64,000 nt of DNA from Roseiconus nitratireducens. Its GTDB lineage: Bacteria; Planctomycetota; Planctomycetia; Pirellulales; Pirellulaceae. Shown piece by piece: positions 35,848 to 44,830 of this stretch. How positions within the stretch are numbered: the first letter of the stretch is position 1; each line of letters begins with the position of its first letter. A program made the position numbers and the translations under genes. Location: assembly GCF_008629675.1 (NCBI RefSeq), contig NZ_VWOX01000015.1, positions 103,422-167,421 on the forward strand, written 5' to 3'. The notes under the pieces were generated by a model. The model ran no database searches. It worked only from the letters and a program-made list of their open reading frames with translations, and was not told where the DNA came from.

Positions 35848-36480
35848 GTGGCAAAGCTGTACTTTTATTACTCCGCGATGAACGCGGGAAAATCAACGAT
35901 CCTGTTGCAGTGCAGTCACAACTACCGCGAACGTGGCATGCGGACGATGATCCTGCTGCCGGAGATCGATACCCGCGTGAAGGCGGGGACGGTGGCCAGC
36001 CGGATCGGGTTGCAGGCGCCCGCGCGAACGTTCACCACCGCCGATAACCTGCACGGAATCGTTGACCGCGCCCACGAGGAGTCCGCCCTGCACTGTGTCC
36101 TGGTCGATGAAGCCCAATTCCTGACACGTCCGCAGGTCCGCCAGCTGAGCGACGTTTGCGACGGGCTGGACGTTCCGGTGATGGCCTATGGGCTGAGGAC
36201 CGATTTCCAGGGCAATTTGTTCGCCGGAAGCGAAATGTTGCTCGCCTGGGCCGACACGATCAGCGAAATCAAAACGATTTGCCATTGTGGACGCAAAGCC
36301 ACGATGGTGTTGCGAATCGACGACCGGGGGCGGCCGATCAAGGACGGCCGTCAAATCCAGATCGGCGGCAACGAGCGGTACATTTCGGTGTGCCGGCGAC
36401 ATTTCAAGGAGGGACTGAGCCGGCCGGCCGCCGGGGAGTTGCCGCTGTTGGACACCCTGGACGATTCCGAGCCGGCCTGA
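35848..36480 (+). CDS. tdk: Thymidine kinase
   Basis: A 210-residue type II thymidine kinase of the salvage pathway, phosphorylating thymidine to dTMP with ATP. The P-loop is in YYSAMNAGKSTILLQ (residues about 8-22) as in E. coli Tdk. Walker B is CVLVDEAQFL. The zinc-binding cysteines are in CHCGRKATMVLR and VCRRHF. The lasso-loop region (QIQIGGNERYISVC) is present. The start codon is GTG at 35848, where the family N-terminus begins. It is divergent from leuS. The C-terminus adds a short Pro/Ala/Asp tail. Confidence 0.95.
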   Translation: MAKLYFYYSAMNAGKSTILLQCSHNYRERGMRTMILLPEIDTRVKAGTVASRIGLQAPARTFTTADNLHGIVDRAHEESALHCVLVDEAQFLTRPQVRQLSDVCDGLDVPVMAYGLRTDFQGNLFAGSEMLLAWADTISEIKTICHCGRKATMVLRIDDRGRPIKDGRQIQIGGNERYISVCRRHFKEGLSRPAAGELPLLDTLDDSEPA

Positions 36481-36563
36481 GACGGCTCGGCGGGCCGTTT
36501 TCGGCTCTCGTTGGCGTGCCCGGTCGGCGGCCACCCCACGTCGCGGAAGTCACCTAAAAACGC

Positions 36564-36569
36564 TACAAT
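36564..36569 (+). promoter_or_regulatory. Possible -10 box upstream of gyrB
   Basis: TACAAT preceded by GC (GCTACAATT) fits a sigma-70 -10 element about 140 bp upstream of gyrB. No good -35 (TTGACA-like) is seen 17 bp upstream, so this is weak. Confidence 0.2.
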
Positions 36570-36707
36570 TCGGCTGCCAAATGCGGCTCGCGTCGGGACC
36601 CAGCTCCGGCCTCCGCGGTTTCGGCGATTTGCCCGGTTTTCGGCGGATTTTCGCATCGTAGTGATCCACCCACGCGGCCCCCATTCACGCCTCCTTTTCA
36701 GGTCTCA

Positions 36708-39323
36708 ATGAGCGACGCTCCCTCTTCCGACTCGTCCGCCCCCGAACCCGAACACACCCCCCCGGTCGAACCCACGCCCCGCTCGGTCGCGGAATCGATC
36801 GCCAGGACGGCCAACGACGCCTACGACAGCGACGACCTGCAACACTTGTCGGACTTGGAACACGTCCGCGAACGGCCCGGGATGTACGTCGGTGACACCG
36901 ACCGCAACGGGCTGCACCACCTGGTCAGCGAGGTCGTGGACAACTCGATCGATGAAGCCATGGCGGGGTTCGCGACGACCGTCTCGGTCACCGTGCACAA
37001 CGACGGCAGCGTCACGGTCGAGGACGACGGGCGCGGCATTCCGGTCGCCAAACACGAACAGCTCTCCGCCGAAGCCGAGCGCGAAGTCAGCACCCTGGAA
37101 GGCGTGATGACGGTGCTGAAATTCGGTGGCAAGTTTCAAAAAGGCGCGTACCAAACCTCCGGCGGGCTGCACGGCGTCGGCGTGACCGTCGTCAACTTCC
37201 TGTCGCAGTGGGCCGAGGTCGAAGTCAGCCGCGACGGGTACACCTGGCACCAACAATACGAACGCGGCGTCGCGGTCGAACCGGTCAAACGCGGTCACGC
37301 GACCAAAAAGACCGGCACCAAGACGACGTTCAAACCCGACCCGGAGATCTTCTCCACCACCAAATTCGTCTTCGACGTCCTCAATCGCCGGCTGCAGGAG
37401 TTGGCGTTCCTGAACTCCGGCGTGCGGATCAAGTTCCTGGACGAGCGCAACGGCGAAGGCGGCGATTACAAGTACGAACGCGGCGTCGCGGAATTCATCG
37501 AACACCTCAACCGCACCAGCGATCCCATCCATTCCGATGTGATCGAATTCAGCGGGACCCGCGATGACATCGAATACGAAATCGCGATGCAGTACACCAC
37601 GGAATACTCCGAGAGTGTGCAATCGTACGTCAACAACATTCACACCGAAGACGGCGGAACCCACGTCAGCGGATTCCGCAGCGCCCTGACGAGGACGCTG
37701 AACAACTACGGCAGGAAGGAAAACCTGTTCAAAGGCAATCCGCCCACGGGCGATGATTTCCGCGAAGGCTTGACGGCCATCATCAGCGTTCGCGTGCCCG
37801 AACCGCGGTTCCAAAGTCAGACCAAGAACAAGCTTTCCAACGCCGAAGTTGAAAGCACGCTTAACACCGTGGTCGGCGAAAGCCTGGCCAAGTACTTGGA
37901 AGAGAATCCGCGCACCGCCAAAACGATTGTCCGCAAAGCCTTGCTGGCCAGCGAGGCTCGCGAGGCGGCTCGGAAAGCCAAGGATCTGTTGCGGAAACGG
38001 AAAGACGCGCTGGGCGGCGGCGGCTTGCCCGGCAAGCTTCGCGATTGCATCAGCAAGGAAATGGATCGCTGCGAACTGTACCTGGTGGAAGGTGACTCGG
38101 CCGGTGGATCGGCCGAAGGGGGTCGGATGCGCGACTACCAAGCCATCCTGCCGCTCCGCGGAAAAATCATCAACGCCTACAAGAGCCGCGAAGACAAGGT
38201 CCTGGCCAACGAGGAGGTGCGGTCCATGATCCAGGCCATCGGCACCGGGATCGGTGCCGACCAGGACATTTCCAAACGTCGGTACAACAAAATCGTGATC
38301 ATGACCGATGCCGACGTCGACGGCAGCCACATCCGCACGCTGCTGCTGTGCTTCTTCTATCGGCAAATGTATCAGTTGGTTGCCGACGGGCACGTCTACG
38401 TCGCCCAGCCGCCGCTGTTCCGGGTCACCCACGGGCGGTCCAAGTACTACGTCCAGACCGAAGAGGAGATGAAAAGCCAGCTGCTTGACCGCGGTTTGAG
38501 CGACACGCAGTTTGAAGCCGAGGATGGTCGCCGCATCGAAGGCGAACTGATGCGGAAGCTGTGCACCGCGTTGGCTTCGATGGAGGACGCCATCCTGGCA
38601 CTGGAACGCCGCGGGGTGAATCTGCGAATCCATTCCCAGCGGCTCGATCCGGTCTCCAACAGGCTGCCCGCCTGGCACCTCACGTTTGGCAACGAAGAAC
38701 GGTGGTTTCAAAGCCCCGACGGCGTGGAAGATTTCCTGAACGAAAACCATTTGGTGCTCGACGACGAAACCCTGGGAGATGAAGCCCCCGAGGAAGAAGG
38801 CGTTGAGGATGAAGCCGCTGGCGAAGAAGCCGCTGGGGGTAGCGAGTCCGAAGCCACCTCCGAGGCGGAATCCGAGGAACCGCCGCGGCTGATCGCCCAC
38901 CTGACCGAACTGCACGAGGTCAACACGATCAACAGCGGGCTGAAAGAATTGGCGGTGCTGGGTTTCAACCTGGAAGACCTGATCCCGGCGGATCGAACCG
39001 GATTGACCACGCCCCGCTTTGAACTGGTTCGCGGGGAAGACATCCGCCGGCCGATGGAAGACCTGCGGGAACTGCTTCCCGAAATCCGCGCCGCCGGTGA
39101 AAAAGGATTGCAGGTCACCCGCTTTAAAGGGCTGGGTGAAATGAACGCGGAAGAACTTCGCGAGACCACCCTCGATCCGGAAAACCGGACGCTGATCAAA
39201 GTCAACATGAAGGATGCCGGTGCGGCCGACGAAATGTTCCGCCTGCTGATGGGTGACAAAGTCGAACCGCGACGCGAATTCATCGAGAAGCACGCCTTGG
39301 ACGTCCGCAACCTGGACGTGTAG
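36708..39323 (+). CDS. gyrB: DNA gyrase subunit B
   Basis: An 871-residue type IIA topoisomerase ATPase subunit. The GHKL ATPase domain shows LEHVRERPGMYVGD, EVVDNSIDEAMAG, GRGIPVAKH and the glycine-rich SGGLHGVGVTVVN. The TOPRIM domain has LYLVEGDSAGGSAEGGR, PLRGKIINAYKS and the metal-binding MTDADVDGSHIRTLL. The C-terminus LGEMNAEELRETTLDPE is typical of GyrB. Two unusual parts: an about 35-residue acidic/Pro-rich N-terminal extension, and an acidic insertion (about residues 685-726, rich in E and A) between TOPRIM and the C-terminus. ParE is less likely given the overall layout. A strong GC hairpin follows the stop. Confidence 0.96.
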   Translation: MSDAPSSDSSAPEPEHTPPVEPTPRSVAESIARTANDAYDSDDLQHLSDLEHVRERPGMYVGDTDRNGLHHLVSEVVDNSIDEAMAGFATTVSVTVHNDGSVTVEDDGRGIPVAKHEQLSAEAEREVSTLEGVMTVLKFGGKFQKGAYQTSGGLHGVGVTVVNFLSQWAEVEVSRDGYTWHQQYERGVAVEPVKRGHATKKTGTKTTFKPDPEIFSTTKFVFDVLNRRLQELAFLNSGVRIKFLDERNGEGGDYKYERGVAEFIEHLNRTSDPIHSDVIEFSGTRDDIEYEIAMQYTTEYSESVQSYVNNIHTEDGGTHVSGFRSALTRTLNNYGRKENLFKGNPPTGDDFREGLTAIISVRVPEPRFQSQTKNKLSNAEVESTLNTVVGESLAKYLEENPRTAKTIVRKALLASEAREAARKAKDLLRKRKDALGGGGLPGKLRDCISKEMDRCELYLVEGDSAGGSAEGGRMRDYQAILPLRGKIINAYKSREDKVLANEEVRSMIQAIGTGIGADQDISKRRYNKIVIMTDADVDGSHIRTLLLCFFYRQMYQLVADGHVYVAQPPLFRVTHGRSKYYVQTEEEMKSQLLDRGLSDTQFEAEDGRRIEGELMRKLCTALASMEDAILALERRGVNLRIHSQRLDPVSNRLPAWHLTFGNEERWFQSPDGVEDFLNENHLVLDDETLGDEAPEEEGVEDEAAGEEAAGGSESEATSEAESEEPPRLIAHLTELHEVNTINSGLKELAVLGFNLEDLIPADRTGLTTPRFELVRGEDIRRPMEDLRELLPEIRAAGEKGLQVTRFKGLGEMNAEELRETTLDPENRTLIKVNMKDAGAADEMFRLLMGDKVEPRREFIEKHALDVRNLDV

Positions 39324-39389
39324 CCGGCAACCTGCCCGGCAACACTCAGGGCCGGCAACACTCAGGGCCGGCGGCCCGACAGACACCTG

Positions 39390-39409
39390 CCGGGGCCGCC
39401 AGGCCCCGG
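39390..39409 (+). terminator. Hairpin terminator after gyrB
   Basis: CCGGGGCC (39390-39397) pairs with GGCCCCGG (39402-39409) around GCCA, followed by TTTCC. It lies 67 bp after the gyrB stop. A duplicated 16-bp GGCAACACTCAGGGCC unit precedes it. The T-run is short, so strength is uncertain. Confidence 0.55.
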
Positions 39410-39464
39410 TTTCCGACCTCTCCCGCTTCCGAGCCCCGGAGGGGCGACAGCAGCCGCTGCCGCC

Positions 39465-40511
39465 TCAGGCCATTTCGGCCTTCATTTCTTCCTTGGACTT
39501 CATCGGGAAATGCTCTTCGACCACCCGGTAGAACTCGTCCGCCGAGGAGACGTTGGCGACATGGGATCGGAAGTGCCGGGCGCCGTACTTTCCCTGGGCA
39601 TAGCAGCAGGCGTACTTCCGCATCAGCACGGTTCCCTTCTCTTCCCCGAACCGCTGCTTGACCAGCTCGTAATGATGCAGCATGCAGTCACGCTGTTGAG
39701 CCAGTGAGGGATCCGCAGGCACCGGTTCCCCACGAAGCGCCGCGGCGGCCTGGGCAAACAACCAAGGTCGCCCCAGGCAGGCCCGTGCGATCATCACGCC
39801 GTCGACGTCGTACCGCTTGAATGCATCGACCACTTTCTGGGCCGAGTCCAAGTCGCCGTTGCCGATCAATGGGATCTGCTTCAGATGCGACTTGATTTCG
39901 CTGATTCGATCCCAGTCGGCATGCCCGCGGAACATGTCCTTGGCGGTGCGGCCGTGGACCGTCAACGCCGCCGCGCCCGCTTCTTCGACCACCCGGGCGA
40001 CCTCATTGCAATTGATCGTCTCGGGGCTGCAGCCCAAGCGGATCTTGGCCGTGACCGGCGTCGGGGCACAGGCCTTGACCAGGCGGGAAATGATTTCAAA
40101 CATCCGCCCGGGTGTTCGCAGCAGGTAGCTGCCGCTGTGGGCCTTTTCGGTGACTTGACGCACCGGGCAGCCGAAATTGATGTCGACCACGCTGACCTGA
40201 TACTCCTCGACCAGCCGCCGTCCGACCTTGCTCATCGTCGCCGGATCGTTGTCCCAGATTTGCACGGCCAGCGGACGGGCTTCGTCGGCGACCCCCCACA
40301 GACGTTCGGGGTGCTCGGCCACGTGCTCGTCCATCCAGGCGAAGCCGCGGGCGTTGACCATTTCCGTGGCGATCAAACCGACGCCGCCGTACTCCCGCAC
40401 CATCTGGCGGAAAGCGGCGTTCGTGAATCCGGCCATCGGGGCCTGCAACAAGGGCGGATCAACGACCAGGTCGCCGATGCGAAACGGCGGGGGCGGGAAG
40501 GGACGCGACAT
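39465..40511 (-). CDS. dusB: tRNA-dihydrouridine synthase
   Basis: A 348-residue flavoenzyme that reduces specific uridines in tRNA to dihydrouridine. It opens with LQAPMAGFTNAAFRQMVREY (FMN barrel). The catalytic cysteine is in VVDINFGCPVRQVTEKAHSG. Further motifs: PVTAKIRLG, LTVHGRTAKDMFRGHADWD, PLIGNGDLDS and GVMIARACLGRPWLF. These match the DusB subgroup (COG0042), although DusA/B/C separation by eye is imperfect. Transcribed toward gyrB. The outer-membrane-like gene upstream on the same strand (stop 40548) is 36 bp away and could be co-transcribed. Confidence 0.93.
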   Translation of the reverse strand: MSRPFPPPPFRIGDLVVDPPLLQAPMAGFTNAAFRQMVREYGGVGLIATEMVNARGFAWMDEHVAEHPERLWGVADEARPLAVQIWDNDPATMSKVGRRLVEEYQVSVVDINFGCPVRQVTEKAHSGSYLLRTPGRMFEIISRLVKACAPTPVTAKIRLGCSPETINCNEVARVVEEAGAAALTVHGRTAKDMFRGHADWDRISEIKSHLKQIPLIGNGDLDSAQKVVDAFKRYDVDGVMIARACLGRPWLFAQAAAALRGEPVPADPSLAQQRDCMLHHYELVKQRFGEEKGTVLMRKYACCYAQGKYGARHFRSHVANVSSADEFYRVVEEHFPMKSKEEMKAEMA

Positions 40512-40547
40512 GGGACAGTCAGAGCGGGGTGTGGAAACACCGTCACT

Positions 40548-41594
40548 CTAAAACGCCCGCGACCAACTGGCAATGATCGAGTAGTCCGTCTCCAACTGGA
40601 TCCCGTTCAAATCCTGACCCAGCGTGGGGACGATTTCGGCGTTGAAATAGTTTCCCCGCCACATCGCCTGGGCACCGAATCCCATGTTGTACCAATAGCC
40701 GCCACGAAAACTTTCGACATTGGTGCTGATCAAAGCATCGGGCGTGTCGGGATCGGCCCCGTCGTAGTTGTCACGCCACACGTGCTCACCCCGCCAGGAC
40801 AACGCCACCTGATCGGTCAACAGGTACTGCGTCCAGGTGTTCAGACGCACCTCCGACCCGACTTGGTAGTCGCGGTAATTCTTTCCGATCGGCAGATCCG
40901 TTTGGATCTGTCCCCCCCAGCTCCACCAATCCGCAAAGTACTTGACCGTCATCCCGGGACGGGCGTTGAACGTCCCGCTGCCCAAACGCATCGGGTAGGG
41001 CAAGGGCTGGGAGACCAGGCCCCCGGTCGGCGCCGAACTGGTGCGATAAATGTCGCCGGTGGGAACCGATGCGCCCAGATTCAGGATCCAATCGCAGCGT
41101 TCGGTGCTGTACAGACGGATCAACGCCCCCAATGTCGTGTCGCCGAAACCGCTGTTGTGTGTCGTGAAATCGGTCCCGGGCCCCGCGGGGTTCGCCGGGC
41201 CACGCAGGTGATCCATCGTCAAGCTGGGCAACATCAACATGGTGTAAAGCGTGACGTCATCGCTGGCACCATACATGACGTGCACCATGTGCATCTCCAT
41301 CGTCATCTGGGTCGGCGTCGCGCCGCGATTGGTGATCGGGTTGCTGGTGGCACCGTATGCGATCGCCTGGCTATCGCTCAGCGTCGTTTCACCGACTCGG
41401 TTGTCGTCCATGTACATGTTCATGTACCGGTACTCCACCATCCATTCACCCTGCTCGTGAAGGTGGTCCCCCATGATGCCCGCCGGTCCGTGTTTGTCCG
41501 CCAACCCTTTGCGTCCGGAATCGTCGCCCCAGGCCGTCGTCGCCCCAACGAACAGGCCGAGCGAAAGCAGGCAGGAGAGTTGAAACTTGGCCAT
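40548..41594 (-). CDS. Met/His-rich outer-membrane beta-barrel-like protein
   Basis: A 348-residue exported protein. A signal peptide (FQLSCLLSLGLFVGATTAWG) ends AWGDD. The mature part is rich in Tyr/Trp and alternating strands and ends in WSRAF, with a terminal Phe typical of outer-membrane barrels. Its N-terminal half is Met- and His-rich (HGPAGIMGDHLHEQGEWM; MNMYMDDN; TQMTMEMHMVHVMYGASD), which may point to metal handling. The conserved GFGDTTLGALIRL and LNLGASVPTGD resemble the phenol-degradation 'MetA' transporter-like barrel family. ATG 41594 has a GGGA ribosome-binding site at the right spacing; an ATG 12 bp upstream is less likely. It runs toward dusB (36 bp). Confidence 0.6.
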   Translation of the reverse strand: MAKFQLSCLLSLGLFVGATTAWGDDSGRKGLADKHGPAGIMGDHLHEQGEWMVEYRYMNMYMDDNRVGETTLSDSQAIAYGATSNPITNRGATPTQMTMEMHMVHVMYGASDDVTLYTMLMLPSLTMDHLRGPANPAGPGTDFTTHNSGFGDTTLGALIRLYSTERCDWILNLGASVPTGDIYRTSSAPTGGLVSQPLPYPMRLGSGTFNARPGMTVKYFADWWSWGGQIQTDLPIGKNYRDYQVGSEVRLNTWTQYLLTDQVALSWRGEHVWRDNYDGADPDTPDALISTNVESFRGGYWYNMGFGAQAMWRGNYFNAEIVPTLGQDLNGIQLETDYSIIASWSRAF

Positions 41595-41756
41595 GGAGCA
41601 TCCCATTCGGAGTCGAGCGTGAGCCGGGGGGGCGGCAAGAGCCGTTGCCATCTGAATCGACCAACCCGAGCACCCGTCGCAACGAATCCCGTTCAGCCAG
41701 CCCGATCGACAGAATCGGAAAACCCGATGGCGATGAAGGGCCTGACTGAGCGGCAA

Positions 41757-41786
41757 CCGCCACGCTCTGGCGAGCGTCGCTACGCC
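41757..41786 (-). repeat. Dispersed repeat family A, copy 3
   Basis: The minus strand reads GGCGTAGCGACGCTCGCCAG, then AGCGTGGCGG, matching the core of the copies at 3285-3345 and 23623-23680. It abuts a family C relative. Confidence 0.65.
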
Positions 41787-41817
41787 AAGTCCCAGGCGGA
41801 GCCCGACACGATCCCTG

Positions 41818-41905
41818 GCGGAACCCGACACGCCTCTGGTTCCAAGGCTCCCGCCTTGGAACCCACGGCCCCCCAGGCTCCGCCTGCCAACCTTCCGCAT
41901 CCCTG
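41818..41905 (-). repeat. Dispersed repeat family C, single copy
   Basis: On the minus strand this carries GGCGGAGCCTGG and GGTTCCAAGGC, then GGAGCCTTGGAACCAGAGGC. It matches the tandem units at 52211-52474 in part. Short self-complementary blocks (GGTTCCAAGGC...CCTTGGAACC) recur in it. Confidence 0.6.
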
Positions 41906-42094
41906 CCCGCGGGCCACGAATCTGGCTCGACGCTGACCGACGGTGTTTGCTATACGCCCAGGCGGTGCCGAGGGTGTAGCCCCGGTTTCGCGGGTTGAAA
42001 GACCTCCAATCACGCATTTTCTCGTGTTCCCCCATGGCCGGACGGCGGTGGCCCTGGTCCGCGAGTGCAATTTGACGCAGAACGGAATCATCAG

Positions 42095-44602
42095 ATGGGC
42101 GTTATCTTTGGTCTCCCGATCGTTTCGATCTTGATCTTCATTGCGGCCGGTCTGCTGCTGGGCCATTTGATCTGGTACCAGGACACCGGGGCCCTCAAGC
42201 AGCAACTTCAAGAGCACGAAGAGCGTCTGGCCGTCGCCGACCACGATGCCGCAGCGAATCGCGAGGAACAGCTGACCCTGACCAAATCGCTGCAGGAGAG
42301 TCACGAGGACCTGAAACGTGCCCGCGAATCGCTTGCGGAACTTCGCCGCGAGAACTCAAAACTGGAACAAGCGGCATTTGAAGCACCCTCCCACGACGAT
42401 GACGACGCCAACGAGCAACTGCAGCAACTGACCGAGCAACTTCAAGCAGCCCAGCGGGAGCAGAATCAACTCGTCGAAAAGCTGGACGCCGCCACGTCCG
42501 AGAAACAAACCGCTCAGGATCAGGCTGCCGAGCATCAGCGGTCGGCTCAGTCCGCGGAAGAACAGCTGCGCCTCCAGGGCGAGCAAATGGAAACACTGAG
42601 CGCACAACTCCTCGCTCGCCAGGACGACATCCAAGCGTTGCAGGAACGGATCGAGTTCATGGGGTCGCACACGCAGACCGATGTCCAGGAACGTGAAGCG
42701 CTGATCAGCCAGTACAAAGCGGAGCTTGAACAGACGCAGGAAACCGCCGACGCCTTGCGCCAGGAAGTCGCCTCACTGAACGAGAAGATCGGTCAAAGCG
42801 AAACCGTCATTCATCGCCGCGGCGAGGTGATCGATCAACTCAATTCGCAACTGGACGCCATGCGCGAGGCGGCCGAACAATCTTCGCGCGACGCAGCCGA
42901 ACAATCGACCGACCACAACGAAACCCTGGATTGGCAGCGTCATGAAATCGAGACGCTCCGGCAGCAGCGCGATCGGGCGACCGAAAAATACACCGCCACC
43001 GTCGGTAACATCGAAACGATGCAGCAACAACTGGTGGCCGCTCTGGACCAGGCCGAACGGACGGCGGACCAGAACGAGCGGTTGGCGGACCTGGTGGAGG
43101 ACAAACAGGCGCAAATCGAACGCCTGGAGCAGCAATCGCAAACGTTGTCGGTTGCCGAATCAGAACTCGCCGAACTGCAGGAACAGCTCGAAAGCCGATC
43201 CGCCGAAGTCACCGATCGCGATCGCCTGATCGCGACCCTGCGCGACGACCTGAAGCAACACCTTGCGGCCGCCGAGACCTTGGCCGAATCACTGGAACAG
43301 GAAACAGCCGCGAAGGTTTCTCTGGAACAGAACGTCAGCGAAAAAACCACGCAGATTGCCGAGCTGGCAAAACGCTGCGAACGGATCGCCCCGCTGGAAC
43401 TGGAATCCCAATCGCTCGCTGAAAAGCTGGAATCCCATCTGGAAACCATCGAGCAACTGACACGCCAGTTGACGGAGCGAGAACAAACCGTGGAAGACTT
43501 GGAGGCAAGTCAGCGGGACTTTGAAACCCTGCATGCCAACCACCAGGAACTGCTGCAACGCAAGGAAACGCTGGAGGCACGCATTGTCACCTTGGAAAAG
43601 GATGCAGCCGGACTGCGGGAAAGCCTTGACGATCAAGATCGCGAAATCGAATCGCTGCGAGAAATCGAACGGCAATACGCGATGCTGCAACAGGATCTGG
43701 TCGATCGTGACCGGACGATTCAGGACAGCGAGAACGAGACCCGACGCCTGCTTGCCCAATTGACCGATCAGCAATCCCTTGTTGAGCAACTGGAGCAGCA
43801 GCTTCAGGTGATGGATGAACTGGAGCAACAGCTTGCCAGCGAACAGGATCGCCTGCTGCGATCCCAACAACACGGTGAACAGCTTGCCGAAGAATTGGAC
43901 CGGCGCTGCCAGGAAGCCGACGCCTTGCGAACGCGGATCGATTCGGTCGTGGAACTTGAAAAGCGGCTGCACCAAAGCGAACGAGACGTCGTGCAGCTAA
44001 AACAGCAAAGCGGCTTGCAAACCAGGGCCTTTGCCGAGCAGCGTGACGAGGTGGTTCGACTTCGCGAACAACTCGCCGGCCTGGAGGTCACCGAAAAACA
44101 GCTGCAGACCGCTCAGCAGCGTTTGACCGCCGCAACCGAGTTGGCCGAATCTTTGGGTGCCGAGAACGTCCAGATGAAACAGCAGTTGGAGAATCTGGGG
44201 ACCGAGATCCAGAGCCAGGCCGTGGCGATCGAAGAGCTGCAGCGCCAACTGGCCGCCAAATCGACGCAGTGTGAAACTTTGGTTTCGCAGTACCAGCAAA
44301 CAGCCGACGACCTAAAGTCACAATCGGCCGTGGTCAGCCAGTTGGAAAAGGAGCTGGCCAAAGCGCACCAGCTTCAAGCCGACAACGACCTGCTGAGCGC
44401 GAAGAACACCGACCTGATGACGCATCTCAAACGTGTCAGCGACGAACACGAGCAAAGCCTGATCGCAAACGAACAGGCCCACGCCACGATTCGCAATCTG
44501 CAGGAAGAACTTCATCAGCAAACCGCCACCATCCGATCGCTGCGACGCGAGCGTGCGGCGGTTGACGGCTTGGATGACGGCGATCGACAGCAGGCGGCTT
44601 AG
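42095..44602 (+). CDS. Membrane-anchored long coiled-coil protein
   Basis: An 835-residue protein. Residues 2-26 are a single membrane anchor (FGLPIVSILIFIAAGLLLGH). Almost all the rest is predicted heptad coiled coil rich in Gln, Glu, Leu and Ala (EIETLRQQRDRATEKY; EQLEQQLQVMDELEQQLASE), broken by short loops. ATG 42095 is chosen because the anchor starts there; an in-frame ATG 30 bp upstream would add a charged leader. No catalytic motif is seen. Such proteins may be scaffolds for cell shape or division, but nothing in the sequence fixes this. It is the first gene of a plus-strand stretch that continues with the EEP-phosphatase gene. Confidence 0.8.
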   Translation: MGVIFGLPIVSILIFIAAGLLLGHLIWYQDTGALKQQLQEHEERLAVADHDAAANREEQLTLTKSLQESHEDLKRARESLAELRRENSKLEQAAFEAPSHDDDDANEQLQQLTEQLQAAQREQNQLVEKLDAATSEKQTAQDQAAEHQRSAQSAEEQLRLQGEQMETLSAQLLARQDDIQALQERIEFMGSHTQTDVQEREALISQYKAELEQTQETADALRQEVASLNEKIGQSETVIHRRGEVIDQLNSQLDAMREAAEQSSRDAAEQSTDHNETLDWQRHEIETLRQQRDRATEKYTATVGNIETMQQQLVAALDQAERTADQNERLADLVEDKQAQIERLEQQSQTLSVAESELAELQEQLESRSAEVTDRDRLIATLRDDLKQHLAAAETLAESLEQETAAKVSLEQNVSEKTTQIAELAKRCERIAPLELESQSLAEKLESHLETIEQLTRQLTEREQTVEDLEASQRDFETLHANHQELLQRKETLEARIVTLEKDAAGLRESLDDQDREIESLREIERQYAMLQQDLVDRDRTIQDSENETRRLLAQLTDQQSLVEQLEQQLQVMDELEQQLASEQDRLLRSQQHGEQLAEELDRRCQEADALRTRIDSVVELEKRLHQSERDVVQLKQQSGLQTRAFAEQRDEVVRLREQLAGLEVTEKQLQTAQQRLTAATELAESLGAENVQMKQQLENLGTEIQSQAVAIEELQRQLAAKSTQCETLVSQYQQTADDLKSQSAVVSQLEKELAKAHQLQADNDLLSAKNTDLMTHLKRVSDEHEQSLIANEQAHATIRNLQEELHQQTATIRSLRRERAAVDGLDDGDRQQAA

Positions 44603-44830
44603 CAGCCGGGCCGGTTTTCTAGAGATGGCTTTCAATCCGTGAAGGCCGCGTCGCTCAACGCCGCTTTTCGCGGAGCAGGCCACCCGATCCCGTGCTTGGC
44701 GAGCTTTCCGTTTCAACGCCGCGGGGTCCTGCTGGACACGGGACAAATCGTGTGCGACGCGTTAGGATTTCGGAAGTGCCGGGTCCGCCTGGGACACGAC
44801 TCCGATCCTCTCTCGCCCGATGTTTCCGCC

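Larger units (their letters stand above)
41595..42094. other. Divergent intergenic region with repeat copies
   Basis: A 500-bp gap between an outer-membrane-like gene (minus) and a coiled-coil gene (plus). It carries family A copy 3 (41757-41786) and a family C relative (41818-41905) next to each other. No gene is supported; the plus-strand frame running through it is a shadow. Promoters for both neighbours should lie here. Confidence 0.5.

Noticed and set aside
36705..39386. An 893-codon open frame antisense to gyrB
   Set aside because: gyrB on the plus strand matches all motifs. The antisense frame is a GC-rich shadow with no recognisable domain.
44639..44830. EEP gene start at ATG 44639
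   Set aside because: The first 64 residues do not resemble the family and precede a clear signal-like start at GTG 44831. It remains possible.
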